Below, one piece after another: positions 11,401 to 23,600 of a DNA stretch of 64,000 bases (its first letter is position 1; every line of letters starts with the position of its first letter). This DNA comes from Phyto melanocephala. Its lineage: Eukaryota > Arthropoda > Insecta > Diptera > Rhinophoridae. Below the pieces are notes generated by a model. The model was not told where the DNA came from, ran no database searches, and saw only the letters and a program-made list of their open reading frames with translations. Both the position numbers and the translations under genes were made by a program. The DNA is taken from the NCBI GenBank assembly GCA_941918925.1, contig OW799236.1:87376216-87440215 (forward strand), given 5' to 3'.

Positions 11401-12185
11401 TAATGTTTCTTTCTTTCTTATTGTAAATAAAGAATAAAAAATGTTTAATAATTTTAAAATGTTTGGTGATCAAGACTATATGACAATACGATACTTACGA
11501 CACCCTTATGAATTAGCCAATTGTTTTCATAACAAAAGCCAAAATAACGTTCTATTATGTAAACGTGTACAAATTTAATATTTAATTTAACAACTTAGTC
11601 CAACACTACCAACCTGGTATGTGCTTTTGCTAAATAACGCCCAATGTTATTAGTCAATACTAAAGCAACCAGTTAGTCGATACATAAACCAAAATAATAG
11701 CAACATTACCATAGATACAAACCTTACTGCTAGAATAGTCTTAGTTGCCAACCTAAAGACTAAGGAAAGAGTTATATGAATTCGTTAAAAGTTTCGTTTA
11801 ATTTTTTACAATTTATATTTATTTACAAAAATGTTTTTATAATCTCTAGATTGATATTAAAAGCAATTTAAACAAATATAATCTTAAACAAGCAGGTAAA
11901 TTATTTGCATAAATGTACAGTTGTTGTTTATTATCTTTTTTAAATATTGGCATAATTACATATGTATGCACATAAGTATGTGTGTATGTATGTGTTTACA
12001 TATGGTTACATACATATATATGTGTTTTTGTATAAAGTTATTACATACATATGAATGTAAAGTGTTAACAAATAAGTGAATACATACATAGTTTACAAAC
12101 AATAATTTTTATATACATATTTACATATTACAATTATTAGGTGTATGTATGTGTATAGAGTATACAAATATAATAATAACGGCAT
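11401..12185. repeat. Intergenic DNA with (TATG)n microsatellite; 3' side of the gene
   Basis: This is AT-rich spacer. From about 11960 to 12165 it is dense in TATGTATG/CATACATA runs. On the minus strand, candidate poly(A) signals AATAAA lie downstream of the gene at about 11937-11942 and 11816-11824. None can be chosen from sequence alone. Confidence 0.5.
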
Positions 12186-13118
12186 TTATTTAAATCTATA
12201 TAAAAATCTATTAAATCTAGTAGGATTTCCCAAGGGGCCATGTCCGAAATGTAGTGCATCTGGCTGAGAGGCTCCTGTACGTGTACGAGCTTCATTTATC
12301 TCTTGTGAGTGTTGCTCGCCGCTCACATAGCCCAAAGAACCGGAACCCAAATAAACATTACCATTGGCCAGCCGTATAAAGCCAAGACCGCCAGAACCCA
12401 AAGCGACTGCATCATTGGCTGTTTTTTGCGCAGCTGAACGTTGTTGTCCCAACAAGGCGTTACTGGATCTAGTGCCAAATTGAATACCACCGAAAGGTTC
12501 AGATGTAGCACCAGCACCACTGGCTCCTACATGTGCACGAAAACTGTCAAAAAAGTTTGATGCCAAGAAGGGTTGCGAATTTTGTTCAATATCATTATCA
12601 ATGATTTCAATGACAGCATATTGCTTTAGTAGACGACCATTAGCCTGATAGGCATTCTGACTGCTGCCTCCTGAAGGAAAACTGATAACTGCCTGTTTGC
12701 CAAATGGTACACGTAAAGGTTGACTTGGTGCCGGCGCCGGATTACGCAAATTGGAACCTAGGCCCGTACTAGGGGCTGAGGGTGCTGTTAGCGATGATTG
12801 TAGTCCAGGTGGTAAATATTGTTGGGTTATTTTTCCTACGCCAATGGTGTCCACTGGATGAGTTTGATACAGCGTTTGAGTTTGTACAATTTGACCTCTA
12901 GAACGTGGTGTGGGTAGCGGTGGTAAGGCAGGTACCGGCGGCAATGGTTGTGTTGTTGGTATTGGTCCAAAACTATGACCATGTCCTAAATTTACCGGTC
13001 CCGCCACCAAACTCAATGTTACTGCAGGCTTTTCATAGTGATAACCTCCAATACTGCCCGCCACGGCCATAGATGTGAAGAGGGTGAGAAGTGTTGTTAT
13101 ACAAAACAGTTTAAGCAT
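12186..13118 (-). CDS. Secreted Gly/Ser/Pro-rich insect protein, 310 aa
   Basis: This is the one intact host gene visible. The ATG at 13116-13118 is chosen because it opens a classic signal peptide, with a hydrophobic core at residues 3-17 and likely cleavage after Ala20. It also lies five bases inside an exon that follows a good splice acceptor. The mature protein has no Cys. Residues 50-75 are Pro-rich (SFGPIPTTQPLPP and on). A YLPP motif is at 101-104. A hydrophobic-acidic segment QYAVIEIIDNDIEQ lies at 166-179, and a glycine-rich block GSGGLGFIRLANGNVYLGSG at 241-260. The C-terminus is basic and aromatic (FNRFLYRFK). The stop is TAA at 12186-12188. The make-up suggests an extracellular, cuticle-, chorion- or matrix-type structural protein, but I do not recognise the family and the function is unknown. 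Base composition is clearly richer in GC than the surroundings. Neighbours are repeats only. Confidence 0.85.
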   Translation of the reverse strand: MLKLFCITTLLTLFTSMAVAGSIGGYHYEKPAVTLSLVAGPVNLGHGHSFGPIPTTQPLPPVPALPPLPTPRSRGQIVQTQTLYQTHPVDTIGVGKITQQYLPPGLQSSLTAPSAPSTGLGSNLRNPAPAPSQPLRVPFGKQAVISFPSGGSSQNAYQANGRLLKQYAVIEIIDNDIEQNSQPFLASNFFDSFRAHVGASGAGATSEPFGGIQFGTRSSNALLGQQRSAAQKTANDAVALGSGGLGFIRLANGNVYLGSGSLGYVSGEQHSQEINEARTRTGASQPDALHFGHGPLGNPTRFNRFLYRFK

Positions 13119-13140
13119 TTTTCTGAAATGAAAGTGAAAA
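13119..13140 (-). promoter_or_regulatory. 3' splice acceptor of a 5' UTR intron
   Basis: Read on the minus strand, TTTTCACTTTCATTTCAG is followed by AAAA and the ATG of the secreted-protein gene. The pyrimidine tract and AG at 13123-13124 make a convincing acceptor, so the exon starts at 13122. At least one upstream exon, probably 5' UTR because the signal peptide begins at this ATG, lies at higher coordinates. I could not place it. Confidence 0.7.
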
Positions 13141-13669
13141 CATTTTATTAAAAATTTATTAAATAATTATTTATTGTTTAAAAATACGGCAAGATTTTTA
13201 AAAGTGGGCAGAAGGAAACCCAATAGTTAACTCTTATTTTTTTAAGTGTTTTTGATAGACATATAGAAGATACATTTTTCTTTTCCAGGATTTAAGAGGG
13301 CCAAAAGAAGTCTTTGCATCAAATACAGCAAAATGTAATTTTTAAAAATTAGCTGCAATTCAAGGTCAACCATAAGTCATTAAATCACCAATGTGTTGGT
13401 AAAATATGTATATATACCCCGCACTGATAATAACATCAGGTGCTGACACTCTTCAAAGTCACTTGCCCCCGGGGGGATACAGTTTGATACCATTTGAAGT
13501 AGATAACTGTTATATAGGGTGACCATGTCAAATTTGAACTACCGATTTCTTTGACTTTAAAAGCTAGAATAACATTAATTTTTCTTTTCAGGTTTATGTT
13601 TAACATATGCAAACTGGAACGATATACGCTCGAACTAAATTGGAAAATAATAAAAACTTACTTCCACTT
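13141..13669. other. AT-rich non-coding DNA upstream of the gene
   Basis: This stretch probably holds part of the 5' intron of the minus-strand gene. I see no reliable exon, promoter or transposon in it. Confidence 0.4.
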
Positions 13670-13850
13670 GGGTGCCCCGGTGGACTAGCCAGTAGTGTGC
13701 TGGTCTGCTAGTATGAGGGTTGCGGGTTTGATTCCTGCTTGTCTGCTTGTCTGCTTCTCTTTCTCTTTTATATTCTATTCTTACTTTTATATTCAGGGAT
13801 CAATATAATGGACCCAAGTGAGCTGCAAAACAGCTGCCTGTTCTACCTGC
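13670..13850 (+). mobile_element. tRNA-derived SINE
   Basis: The element opens GGGTGCCCCGGTGGACTAGC. The part GGTGGACTAGCCAGTAG (13679-13695) resembles a Pol III A box. GGGTTTGATTCC at 13724-13735 is a near-consensus B box about 40 bp further on, so the head is tRNA-like. A pyrimidine-rich body of TGCTTGTC and TTTCTC repeats follows, then GACCCAAGTGAGCTGCA at 13811-13827. That 17 bp string recurs exactly in the 3' region of a LINE relic at 54624-54640. The 3' boundary is uncertain (about 13850). Transcription would be from the internal Pol III promoter. Confidence 0.75.
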
Positions 13851-13884
13851 CTACTTCCAAAGTAGAGTCTTTAACGCAAACTGT

Positions 13885-14124
13885 ATGAAATGTATGTATG
13901 TGAGAAGAGTTCGGCCTTTAGTTGTGTGTCAATTTGTAAAGCGACTTTATGAAAATGGATCGTTATTGGACAAAGTAAAACGTGAACGTTTTCGTCTATT
14001 ACGTTTAATTAAAAACATTGCTGCTGTGGCTGAGAATATGCAAGAACATTCATCAACATCAACTTGTCATTGTTCTCAGGAACTGAACATTTCTTGCACT
14101 TCATTGAAAAAAAAATTGGGTTAA
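13885..14124 (+). pseudogene. Transposase fragment, DUF4817-like mariner family
   Basis: The readable frame contains QFVKRLYENGSLLDKVKRER, then NIAAVAENMQEHSSTSTCHC, SQELNISCTSLKKKLG and a stop. This is the N-terminal helix-turn-helix region of the same mariner-like family seen at 6600, 42705, 56090 and 58850. Part of the first helix region is deleted, so the AHNRPT portion is absent. No catalytic domain follows. It sits directly after the SINE. It is a dead fragment. Confidence 0.75.
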
Positions 14125-15866
14125 TCAAAAGGAAGGGATACATGACATTATGTTTCATTCTTAAATGACAAAGTTCAACCTTAAAAAAAGTTTTAAATGG
14201 TACGCCCGTACTTGTATACTATTGAGTACAGCCAAAAATCCTCATCAAACTGTAAACTTTTTTACATGCATTGTTTTCTGGTAATCTTGTGCGGACTGAT
14301 GTTGCACATAACAGTAAGCAATCCTCGTTCAACCACTTTATAATCCTTTTGTGAAAAAACGGCCTTGTTTCATCTCTGAACTTCTACGCTACTTAAATAT
14401 TGCTCCAATACACCTTAGCACAAAATTTATCAATTTAAAGTCTCTGTAAGTTTAACTTGTTGTGATTTGGGAGGAACTCGCAGATTGTCTGGAGTTATTC
14501 TGATAAACTTAATATATGTATATGGTTATGAAGGGCCACTGCGTCTGCGAAAAATGGATGTGTTGTTTTCAATAACGATTACCTTTTTTATTAAACATAT
14601 ACCGTTTAAATTTATTTCTGAATAGTGTAATTTGTCAGGCATCACTGTCTGAATAATAAAAAATAGCTTTAATATGTCTTCATTAGAAAATTCTTTACAA
14701 AGCAGCTTGCGTAAATTAAAAAAAAAATCATCTCAAATAACCAAACGATATATCAGTTTCACTATGAAACTGAACATTCTACAATGATTTATTACTTCTT
14801 AAAAAAACAATTTTCCAACCTTGAGTCAAATTATTGTAGATTTCAAATGTATATTTTAACGATTCAATAATATATGGGAAAAAACTTTAAGCCATTAAAA
14901 TAAAATTCGCAAACCTTAATAAAATTAAATCTTTCCGCCAAATAAAGTTTATATTTAAAGTTTTTTGTTTTTTAATTAAAAAATACGTTTATGGGTTTCT
15001 TCCGTTTTACTATGATAATAACTTTCAATTAACCTAAATATTAAAAGACAAATTTAAAAAAAATTTTAGATAAAATTAGTTTTTTTTTAACCAGCAGCTA
15101 CAACAAATTTTTACAATGACCAAAAGTCAAAATGGTAAAATCGCAAAAAAAAAATAATAAAAAATAATTTTTAAATATTTGTTCGGTGAACACAATGGGG
15201 TGGTCGTTATTTATGCTACTCTTTTTTCTTTATTGTTTTAAGATTTATTTGCTAAGATTTTGCAGGCAAAATATCACTACGATTTGGCTTTATAAAATAT
15301 AAACGAAATTGACAAATACACAACCGAAGAAGGAAAAACGCTAAAATAAACATTGAAATATATACAGCACGCCTACAAACTAAAACTAAACAAAATTCGC
15401 TTTTATTTTTAGTTGAAAAAACAATTAAGTCAAGTTCATTGAGTTGTGTTTTTAATGTCTAAATAAAAAACAATATATTAAAAGTCATACATATAAATCG
15501 TAAACAAACGCTTGAAAAAAAAATATATGAACAAATGTGGCAGTCATGCCTTAAAAAATGTTTGCAGTTCACACAACATAAAAAGTCCGTTTAATAAATT
15601 ATTATAAAAAATGTCATTAAATTTAATAAAAAATAGAATATAAAACTAACAAATAAAAATAGTTCTTTGGTTGTACAGAATAATGAAATATTTATTTTTA
15701 ATTAATTTTTATTGGCCTTTATTAACAAAGTGTTGTTTTTATTCTGTAGACGTAATCTCATTTAACACCAAACACAGAACAAATTTCAGCTAAATGTTTA
15801 CGAATAACTTTAGTTTGTATATTTTTGTAGTAGAATAATTTTTTTTTATTTTAGTAAGATTTAAAA
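14125..15866. other. AT-rich non-coding DNA
   Basis: No coding, RNA or clear mobile feature is supported over this 1.7 kb. Confidence 0.5.
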
Positions 15867-15930
15867 CCCGAAAAAGTGTAAAATTCGGTAGTGCCGAATC
15901 TGATAATACCCTTCACCATCATGTATATAA
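15867..15930 (-). repeat. Terminal fragment related to element A/B
   Basis: AATTCGGTAGTGCCGAATCT followed by GATAATACCCTTCACC is the complement of the element A 3' end (hairpin plus GAAGGGTAT), with a degenerate spacer. Only the end is recognisable. Confidence 0.55.
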
Positions 15931-16074
15931 GTATATATTGAAGACATATCTTACCAAGTTTAAAATTTAAAATCACCTTATCAGCATGGATTTAAAAGAC
16001 GATGTTCTACTATGACAAATCTTTTAGAACTTACAACCTTTATAAATTGTGGATTTCTTCACCAATAACAGACT

Positions 16075-16443
16075 GATGTTATCTATACTGATTTTAGTAC
16101 AGCTTTCGATAAAGTCAACCATGTGCAACTTAAAACAAAATTACTTTTAATGGGCTTCTAAAATGTTAGCTAATAAGAAGCAATGTGTTCGATTTAAAAA
16201 CACCTGTTGTAAAAGTATTGATGAAATTATCTGGTGTACCGCAGGGTAATCACCTTGGACCACTTTTTTTCATTGTTTACTAATGTCTCACATGATGTGA
16301 TTCAAAATTCCAGTATTTGGATGTATGCAGATGATGTTAAAGTTTTTCTAATTTATCGTCAAGTATCTAAACAACAACTTCTTCAAGAGGACCTATATTC
16401 GTTAAACACATGGTGCAAGTCAAACCTGATGGAGCTTAATTGA
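16075..16443 (+). pseudogene. LINE reverse-transcriptase fragment
   Basis: Three frames together give non-LTR RT motifs in order. TDVIYTDFSTAFDKVNH at about 16075-16125 contains the first catalytic Asp. SGVPQGNHLGPLFFIVY at about 16230-16280 is the fingers/primer-grip motif. YADDVKVFL at about 16328 is the catalytic YADD box, followed by EDLYSLNTWCKSNLMELN. Stops and at least two frameshifts separate them. Motif spelling is jockey/CR1-like, but I do not fix the clade. The ends of the element are not identified. Confidence 0.8.
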
Positions 16444-17373
16444 ACCGTAGAAATACACTCAACAATCGTTTATTTTCAACTAATTACTGGGGAGATAGGA
16501 TCTAGTTTCTTACCTACCGTTTACTCATGCCACTAACAGTTCAAAAAACTCATTTACAATTTTTTACTAATCCACTCACATTTTTCGAAATGGCAGCACC
16601 AGTGGCAGCTAAATTTGCATGCGAGCTGAAATTTGACAGTGACGTGCCACTAAATGACAAAACGATAAACAATGTTACCCTTTTAAAATTTAATGCAAAT
16701 TTACTGGATTAATGCAAATTTGTTATTCAAGTTTTAACTTGTTAAATGTTATATTTTGATATAATTTTTGAAATGCATATTAAACAAGAAAAACTGTTAA
16801 TTATTGACCATTAATATTTTTAAAATAATACTAATAAGAATAAATGTTAAATGCTTCAACGAAATTCGCCAGTATGATGAACTCGGTAACTCTATCTGAA
16901 CAAAACAAACAAAAAGTAAATATGGAGGCAAAACTGAAAAAAAAAAGAAGAAAATGTTTTGAAGTTTACGCTTTGACGACATTTTGAAAATGAACTTGCA
17001 CTCGTATGTGTAAACAGAAAAATAAATGGCAAGAGATTCGACTATTTCGAAGGAATTTTCGCTTATAATACGTATACAACAATAATTGCATGCCACTACT
17101 TGCAAGGGTTAATGCAAGGTTTATTAACAAATGGACCCCTTAGTAAGAATGTGTAACAACTTCAACAAATATTATAACAAATATTTAACTTCTAATGCAA
17201 TTAAGAACAAAATAATAGTTCCTTTGAATTAATAATTTTTTTTGGTATAAATTGCTTGTATTTTTTATTGCATTAAACGTTAAATTCAAACTTAAGGGAA
17301 CTCTTCATGTACTTATATAATTTTTACTTGTCTGTAAGGATTAATTCTCATAGACAATAGACAATAATAAAAA
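16444..17373. other. AT-rich non-coding DNA
   Basis: I see no supported feature. Short open frames at 16527-16712 and 16797-17105 have no recognisable motif. Confidence 0.45.
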
Positions 17374-17606
17374 AAACAAGTAACAGTGCTATATTCAGCC
17401 GTGCCGAATCTTATATACCCTTCACAACGTGTAGTCATGCAATAACAATTGTTTGTATCACCATTCATCTCATATAAAATACGTACATATGTATATACTG
17501 GTTAGAATAAATGTGGCATTGAATCCCAGCTGAGCCAAAAAAATTTTATTTTATTTTATTCAATATATTATTTATATTTTATTATTTTTTTTTTTATTTT
17601 TTTTTA
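17374..17606 (-). mobile_element. Element A copy 3, left part (rearranged)
   Basis: Positions 17374-17483 are the complement of the element A 3' end: ACAAGTAACAGTGCTATATT, the hairpin, CTTATATACCCTTCACAAC, down to AAATACGTACATA. From about 17484 the orientation switches. GTATATACTGGTTAGAATAA, GAATCCCAGCTGAGCC and the T-rich tract run in the forward direction, as in copies 1 and 2. The satellite array begins at 17607 within this T-rich tract. The partner part is at 35845-36313. Confidence 0.75.
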
Positions 17607-20600
17607 AATTATATATTTATATTTTATTCGAACTTTTTTCTATATATTAAATTTTAATGTGAACCATTTTTTATTTTGGCTTAAGTTCATTTGTTTATTT
17701 ATTAAATTTTATAATTCAAATTAAATTAAATTGTAACCATTTTAGGAATATTCTTTCTAAAAATTATTTCCGATATTAGCCGAGTGGAATGCATTTTCGA
17801 AATCAGCTACGATTTCATCATCAGCACTCTTTATCGGTATACTACTATGTAAATTAAAATTCCTATTTATGTTACAACTGAATGAAATTTGAATTAGTGA
17901 ATCTTAGTATCATTTTTCATATTTTGTTGAATATTTAATTTCACCTATCAAATGACAATTCATAATTCAACATGTTCATATTCTTCTATATTCGTAATAC
18001 ATTTTCGTTATGCTTTCAATATCCATCCTTTGGCTGGAATTATTGAAAACAAGGTTGTATTTACATTTTCATTTGTATAAGTCCATCTAGGTGATAGACA
18101 CTGAACAATGAATTCTTGAATGTCATTAACACCGTGCCATGTGTGTTATAATTATATATTTATATTTTATTCGAACTTTTTTCTATATATTAAATTTTAA
18201 TGTGAACCATTTTTTATTTTGGCTTAAGTTCATTTGTTTATTTATTAAATTTTATAATTCAAATTAAATTAAATTGTAACCATTTTAGGAATATTCTTTC
18301 TAAAAATTATTTCCGATATTAGCCGAGTGGAATGCATTTTCGAAATCAGCTACGATTTCATCATCAGCACTCTTTATCGGTATACTACTATGTAAATTAA
18401 AATTCCTATTTATGTTACAACTGAATGAAATTTGAATTAGTGAATCTTAGTATCATTTTTCATATTTTGTTGAATATTTAATTTCACCTATCAAATGACA
18501 ATTCATAATTCAACATGTTCATATTCTTCTATATTCGTAATACATTTTCGTTATGCTTTCAATATCCATCCTTTGGCTGGAATTATTGAAAACAAGGTTG
18601 TATTTACATTTTCATTTGTATAAGTCCATCTAGGTGATAGACACTGAACAATGAATTCTTGAATGTCATTAACACCGTGCCATGTGTGTTATAATTATAT
18701 ATTTATATTTTATTCGAACTTTTTTCTATATATTAAATTTTAATGTGAACCATTTTTTATTTTGGCTTAAGTTCATTTGTTTATTTATTAAATTTTATAA
18801 TTCAAATTAAATTAAATTGTAACCATTTTAGGAATATTCTTTCTAAAAATTATTTCCGATATTAGCCGAGTGGAATGCATTTTCGAAATCAGCTACGATT
18901 TCATCATCAGCACTCTTTATCGGTATACTACTATGTAAATTAAAATTCCTATTTATGTTACAACTGAATGAAATTTGAATTAGTGAATCTTAGTATCATT
19001 TTTCATATTTTGTTGAATATTTAATTTCACCTATCAAATGACAATTCATAATTCAACATGTTCATATTCTTCTATATTCGTAATACATTTTCGTTATGCT
19101 TTCAATATCCATCCTTTGGCTGGAATTATTGAAAACAAGGTTGTATTTACATTTTCATTTGTATAAGTCCATCTAGGTGATAGACACTGAACAATGAATT
19201 CTTGAATGTCATTAACACCGTGCCATGTGTGTTATAATTATATATTTATATTTTATTCGAACTTTTTTCTATATATTAAATTTTAATGTGAACCATTTTT
19301 TATTTTGGCTTAAGTTCATTTGTTTATTTATTAAATTTTATAATTCAAATTAAATTAAATTGTAACCATTTTAGGAATATTCTTTCTAAAAATTATTTCC
19401 GATATTAGCCGAGTGGAATGCATTTTCGAAATCAGCTACGATTTCATCATCAGCACTCTTTATCGGTATACTACTATGTAAATTAAAATTCCTATTTATG
19501 TTACAACTGAATGAAATTTGAATTAGTGAATCTTAGTATCATTTTTCATATTTTGTTGAATATTTAATTTCACCTATCAAATGACAATTCATAATTCAAC
19601 ATGTTCATATTCTTCTATATTCGTAATACATTTTCGTTATGCTTTCAATATCCATCCTTTGGCTGGAATTATTGAAAACAAGGTTGTATTTACATTTTCA
19701 TTTGTATAAGTCCATCTAGGTGATAGACACTGAACAATGAATTCTTGAATGTCATTAACACCGTGCCATGTGTGTTATAATTATATATTTATATTTTATT
19801 CGAACTTTTTTCTATATATTAAATTTTAATGTGAACCATTTTTTATTTTGGCTTAAGTTCATTTGTTTATTTATTAAATTTTATAATTCAAATTAAATTA
19901 AATTGTAACCATTTTAGGAATATTCTTTCTAAAAATTATTTCCGATATTAGCCGAGTGGAATGCATTTTCGAAATCAGCTACGATTTCATCATCAGCACT
20001 CTTTATCGGTATACTACTATGTAAATTAAAATTCCTATTTATGTTACAACTGAATGAAATTTGAATTAGTGAATCTTAGTATCATTTTTCATATTTTGTT
20101 GAATATTTAATTTCACCTATCAAATGACAATTCATAATTCAACATGTTCATATTCTTCTATATTCGTAATACATTTTCGTTATGCTTTCAATATCCATCC
20201 TTTGGCTGGAATTATTGAAAACAAGGTTGTATTTACATTTTCATTTGTATAAGTCCATCTAGGTGATAGACACTGAACAATGAATTCTTGAATGTCATTA
20301 ACACCGTGCCATGTGTGTTATAATTATATATTTATATTTTATTCGAACTTTTTTCTATATATTAAATTTTAATGTGAACCATTTTTTATTTTGGCTTAAG
20401 TTCATTTGTTTATTTATTAAATTTTATAATTCAAATTAAATTAAATTGTAACCATTTTAGGAATATTCTTTCTAAAAATTATTTCCGATATTAGCCGAGT
20501 GGAATGCATTTTCGAAATCAGCTACGATTTCATCATCAGCACTCTTTATCGGTATACTACTATGTAAATTAAAATTCCTATTTATGTTACAACTGAATGA

Positions 20601-23600
20601 AATTTGAATTAGTGAATCTTAGTATCATTTTTCATATTTTGTTGAATATTTAATTTCACCTATCAAATGACAATTCATAATTCAACATGTTCATATTCTT
20701 CTATATTCGTAATACATTTTCGTTATGCTTTCAATATCCATCCTTTGGCTGGAATTATTGAAAACAAGGTTGTATTTACATTTTCATTTGTATAAGTCCA
20801 TCTAGGTGATAGACACTGAACAATGAATTCTTGAATGTCATTAACACCGTGCCATGTGTGTTATAATTATATATTTATATTTTATTCGAACTTTTTTCTA
20901 TATATTAAATTTTAATGTGAACCATTTTTTATTTTGGCTTAAGTTCATTTGTTTATTTATTAAATTTTATAATTCAAATTAAATTAAATTGTAACCATTT
21001 TAGGAATATTCTTTCTAAAAATTATTTCCGATATTAGCCGAGTGGAATGCATTTTCGAAATCAGCTACGATTTCATCATCAGCACTCTTTATCGGTATAC
21101 TACTATGTAAATTAAAATTCCTATTTATGTTACAACTGAATGAAATTTGAATTAGTGAATCTTAGTATCATTTTTCATATTTTGTTGAATATTTAATTTC
21201 ACCTATCAAATGACAATTCATAATTCAACATGTTCATATTCTTCTATATTCGTAATACATTTTCGTTATGCTTTCAATATCCATCCTTTGGCTGGAATTA
21301 TTGAAAACAAGGTTGTATTTACATTTTCATTTGTATAAGTCCATCTAGGTGATAGACACTGAACAATGAATTCTTGAATGTCATTAACACCGTGCCATGT
21401 GTGTTATAATTATATATTTATATTTTATTCGAACTTTTTTCTATATATTAAATTTTAATGTGAACCATTTTTTATTTTGGCTTAAGTTCATTTGTTTATT
21501 TATTAAATTTTATAATTCAAATTAAATTAAATTGTAACCATTTTAGGAATATTCTTTCTAAAAATTATTTCCGATATTAGCCGAGTGGAATGCATTTTCG
21601 AAATCAGCTACGATTTCATCATCATCACTCTTTATCGGTATACTACTATGTAAATTAAAATTCCTATTTATGTTACAACTGAATGAAATTTGAATTAGTG
21701 AATCTTAGTATCATTTTTCATATTTTGTTGAATATTTAATTTCACCTATCAAATGACAATTCATAATTCAACATGTTCATATTCTTCTATATTCGTAATA
21801 CATTTTCGTTATGCTTTCAATATCCATCCTTTGGCTGGAATTATTGAAAACAAGGTTGTATTTACATTTTCATTTGTATAAGTCCATCTAGGTGATAGAC
21901 ACTGAACAATGAATTCTTGAATGTCATTAACACCGTGCTATGTGTGTTATAATTATATATTTATATTTTATTCGAACTTTTTTCTATATATTAAATTTTA
22001 ATGTGAACCATTTTTTATTTTGGCTTAAGTTCATTTGTTTATTTATTAAATTTTATAATTCAAATTAAATTAAATTGTAACCATTTTAGGAATATTCTTT
22101 CTAAAAATTATTTCCGATATTAGCCGAGTGGAATGCATTTTCGAAATCAGCTACGATTTCATCATCAGCACTCTTTATCGGTATACTACTATGTAAATTA
22201 AAATTCCTATTTATGTTACAACTGAATGAAATTTGAATTAGTGAATCTTAGTATCATTTTTCATATTTTGTTGAATATTTAATTTCACCTATCAAATGAC
22301 AATTCATAATTCAACATGTTCATATTCTTCTATATTCGTAATACATTTTCGTTATGCTTTCAATATCCATCCTTTGGCTGGAATTATTGAAAACAAGGTT
22401 GTATTTACATTTTCATTTGTATAAGTCCATCTAGGTGATAGACACTGAACAATGAATTCTTGAATGTCATTAACACCGTGCCATGTGTGTTATAATTATA
22501 TATTTATATTTTATTCGAACTTTTTTCTATATATTAAATTTTAATGTGAACCATTTTTTATTTTGGCTTAAGTTCATTTGTTTATTTATTAAATTTTATA
22601 ATTCAAATTAAATTAAATTGTAACCATTTTAGGAATATTCTTTCTAAAAATTATTTCCGATATTAGCCGAGTGGAATGCATTTTCGAAATCAGCTACGAT
22701 TTCATCATCAGCACTCTTTATCGGTATACTACTATGTAAATTAAAATTCCTATTTATGTTACAACTGAATGAAATTTGAATTAGTGAATCTTAGTATCAT
22801 TTTTCATATTTTGTTGAATATTTAATTTCACCTATCAAATGACAATTCATAATTCAACATGTTCATATTCTTCTATATTCGTAATACATTTTCGTTATGC
22901 TTTCAATATCCATCCTTTGGCTGGAATTATTGAAAACAAGGTTGTATTTACATTTTCATTTGTATAAGTCCATCTAGGTGATAGACACTGAACAATGAAT
23001 TCTTGAATGTCATTAACACCGTGCTATGTGTGTTATAATTATATATTTATATTTTATTCGAACTTTTTTCTATATATTAAATTTTAATGTGAACCATTTT
23101 TTATTTTGGCTTAAGTTCATTTGTTTATTTATTAAATTTTATAATTCAAATTAAATTAAATTGTAACCATTTTAGGAATATTCTTTCTAAAAATTATTTC
23201 CGATATTAGCCGAGTGGAATGCATTTTCGAAATCAGCTACGATTTCATCATCAGCACTCTTTATCGGTATACTACTATGTAAATTAAAATTCCTATTTAT
23301 GTTACAACTGAATGAAATTTGAATTAGTGAATCTTAGTATCATTTTTCATATTTTGTTGAATATTTAATTTCACCTATCAAATGACAATTCATAATTCAA
23401 CATGTTCATATTCTTCTATATTCGTAATACATTTTCGTTATGCTTTCAATATCCATCCTTTGGCTGGAATTATTGAAAACAAGGTTGTATTTACATTTTC
23501 ATTTGTATAAGTCCATCTAGGTGATAGACACTGAACAATGAATTCTTGAATGTCATTAACACCGTGCCATGTGTGTTATAATTATATATTTATATTTTAT

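Noticed and set aside
12323..12520. Second minus-strand frame inside the secreted-protein gene
   Set aside because: It is a shadow in another frame of the 310-residue gene and has no independent support.
16527..16712. Small gene at 16.5-16.7 kb
   Set aside because: There is no start context, domain or splice pattern. It follows a dead LINE fragment and is probably repeat-derived or chance.
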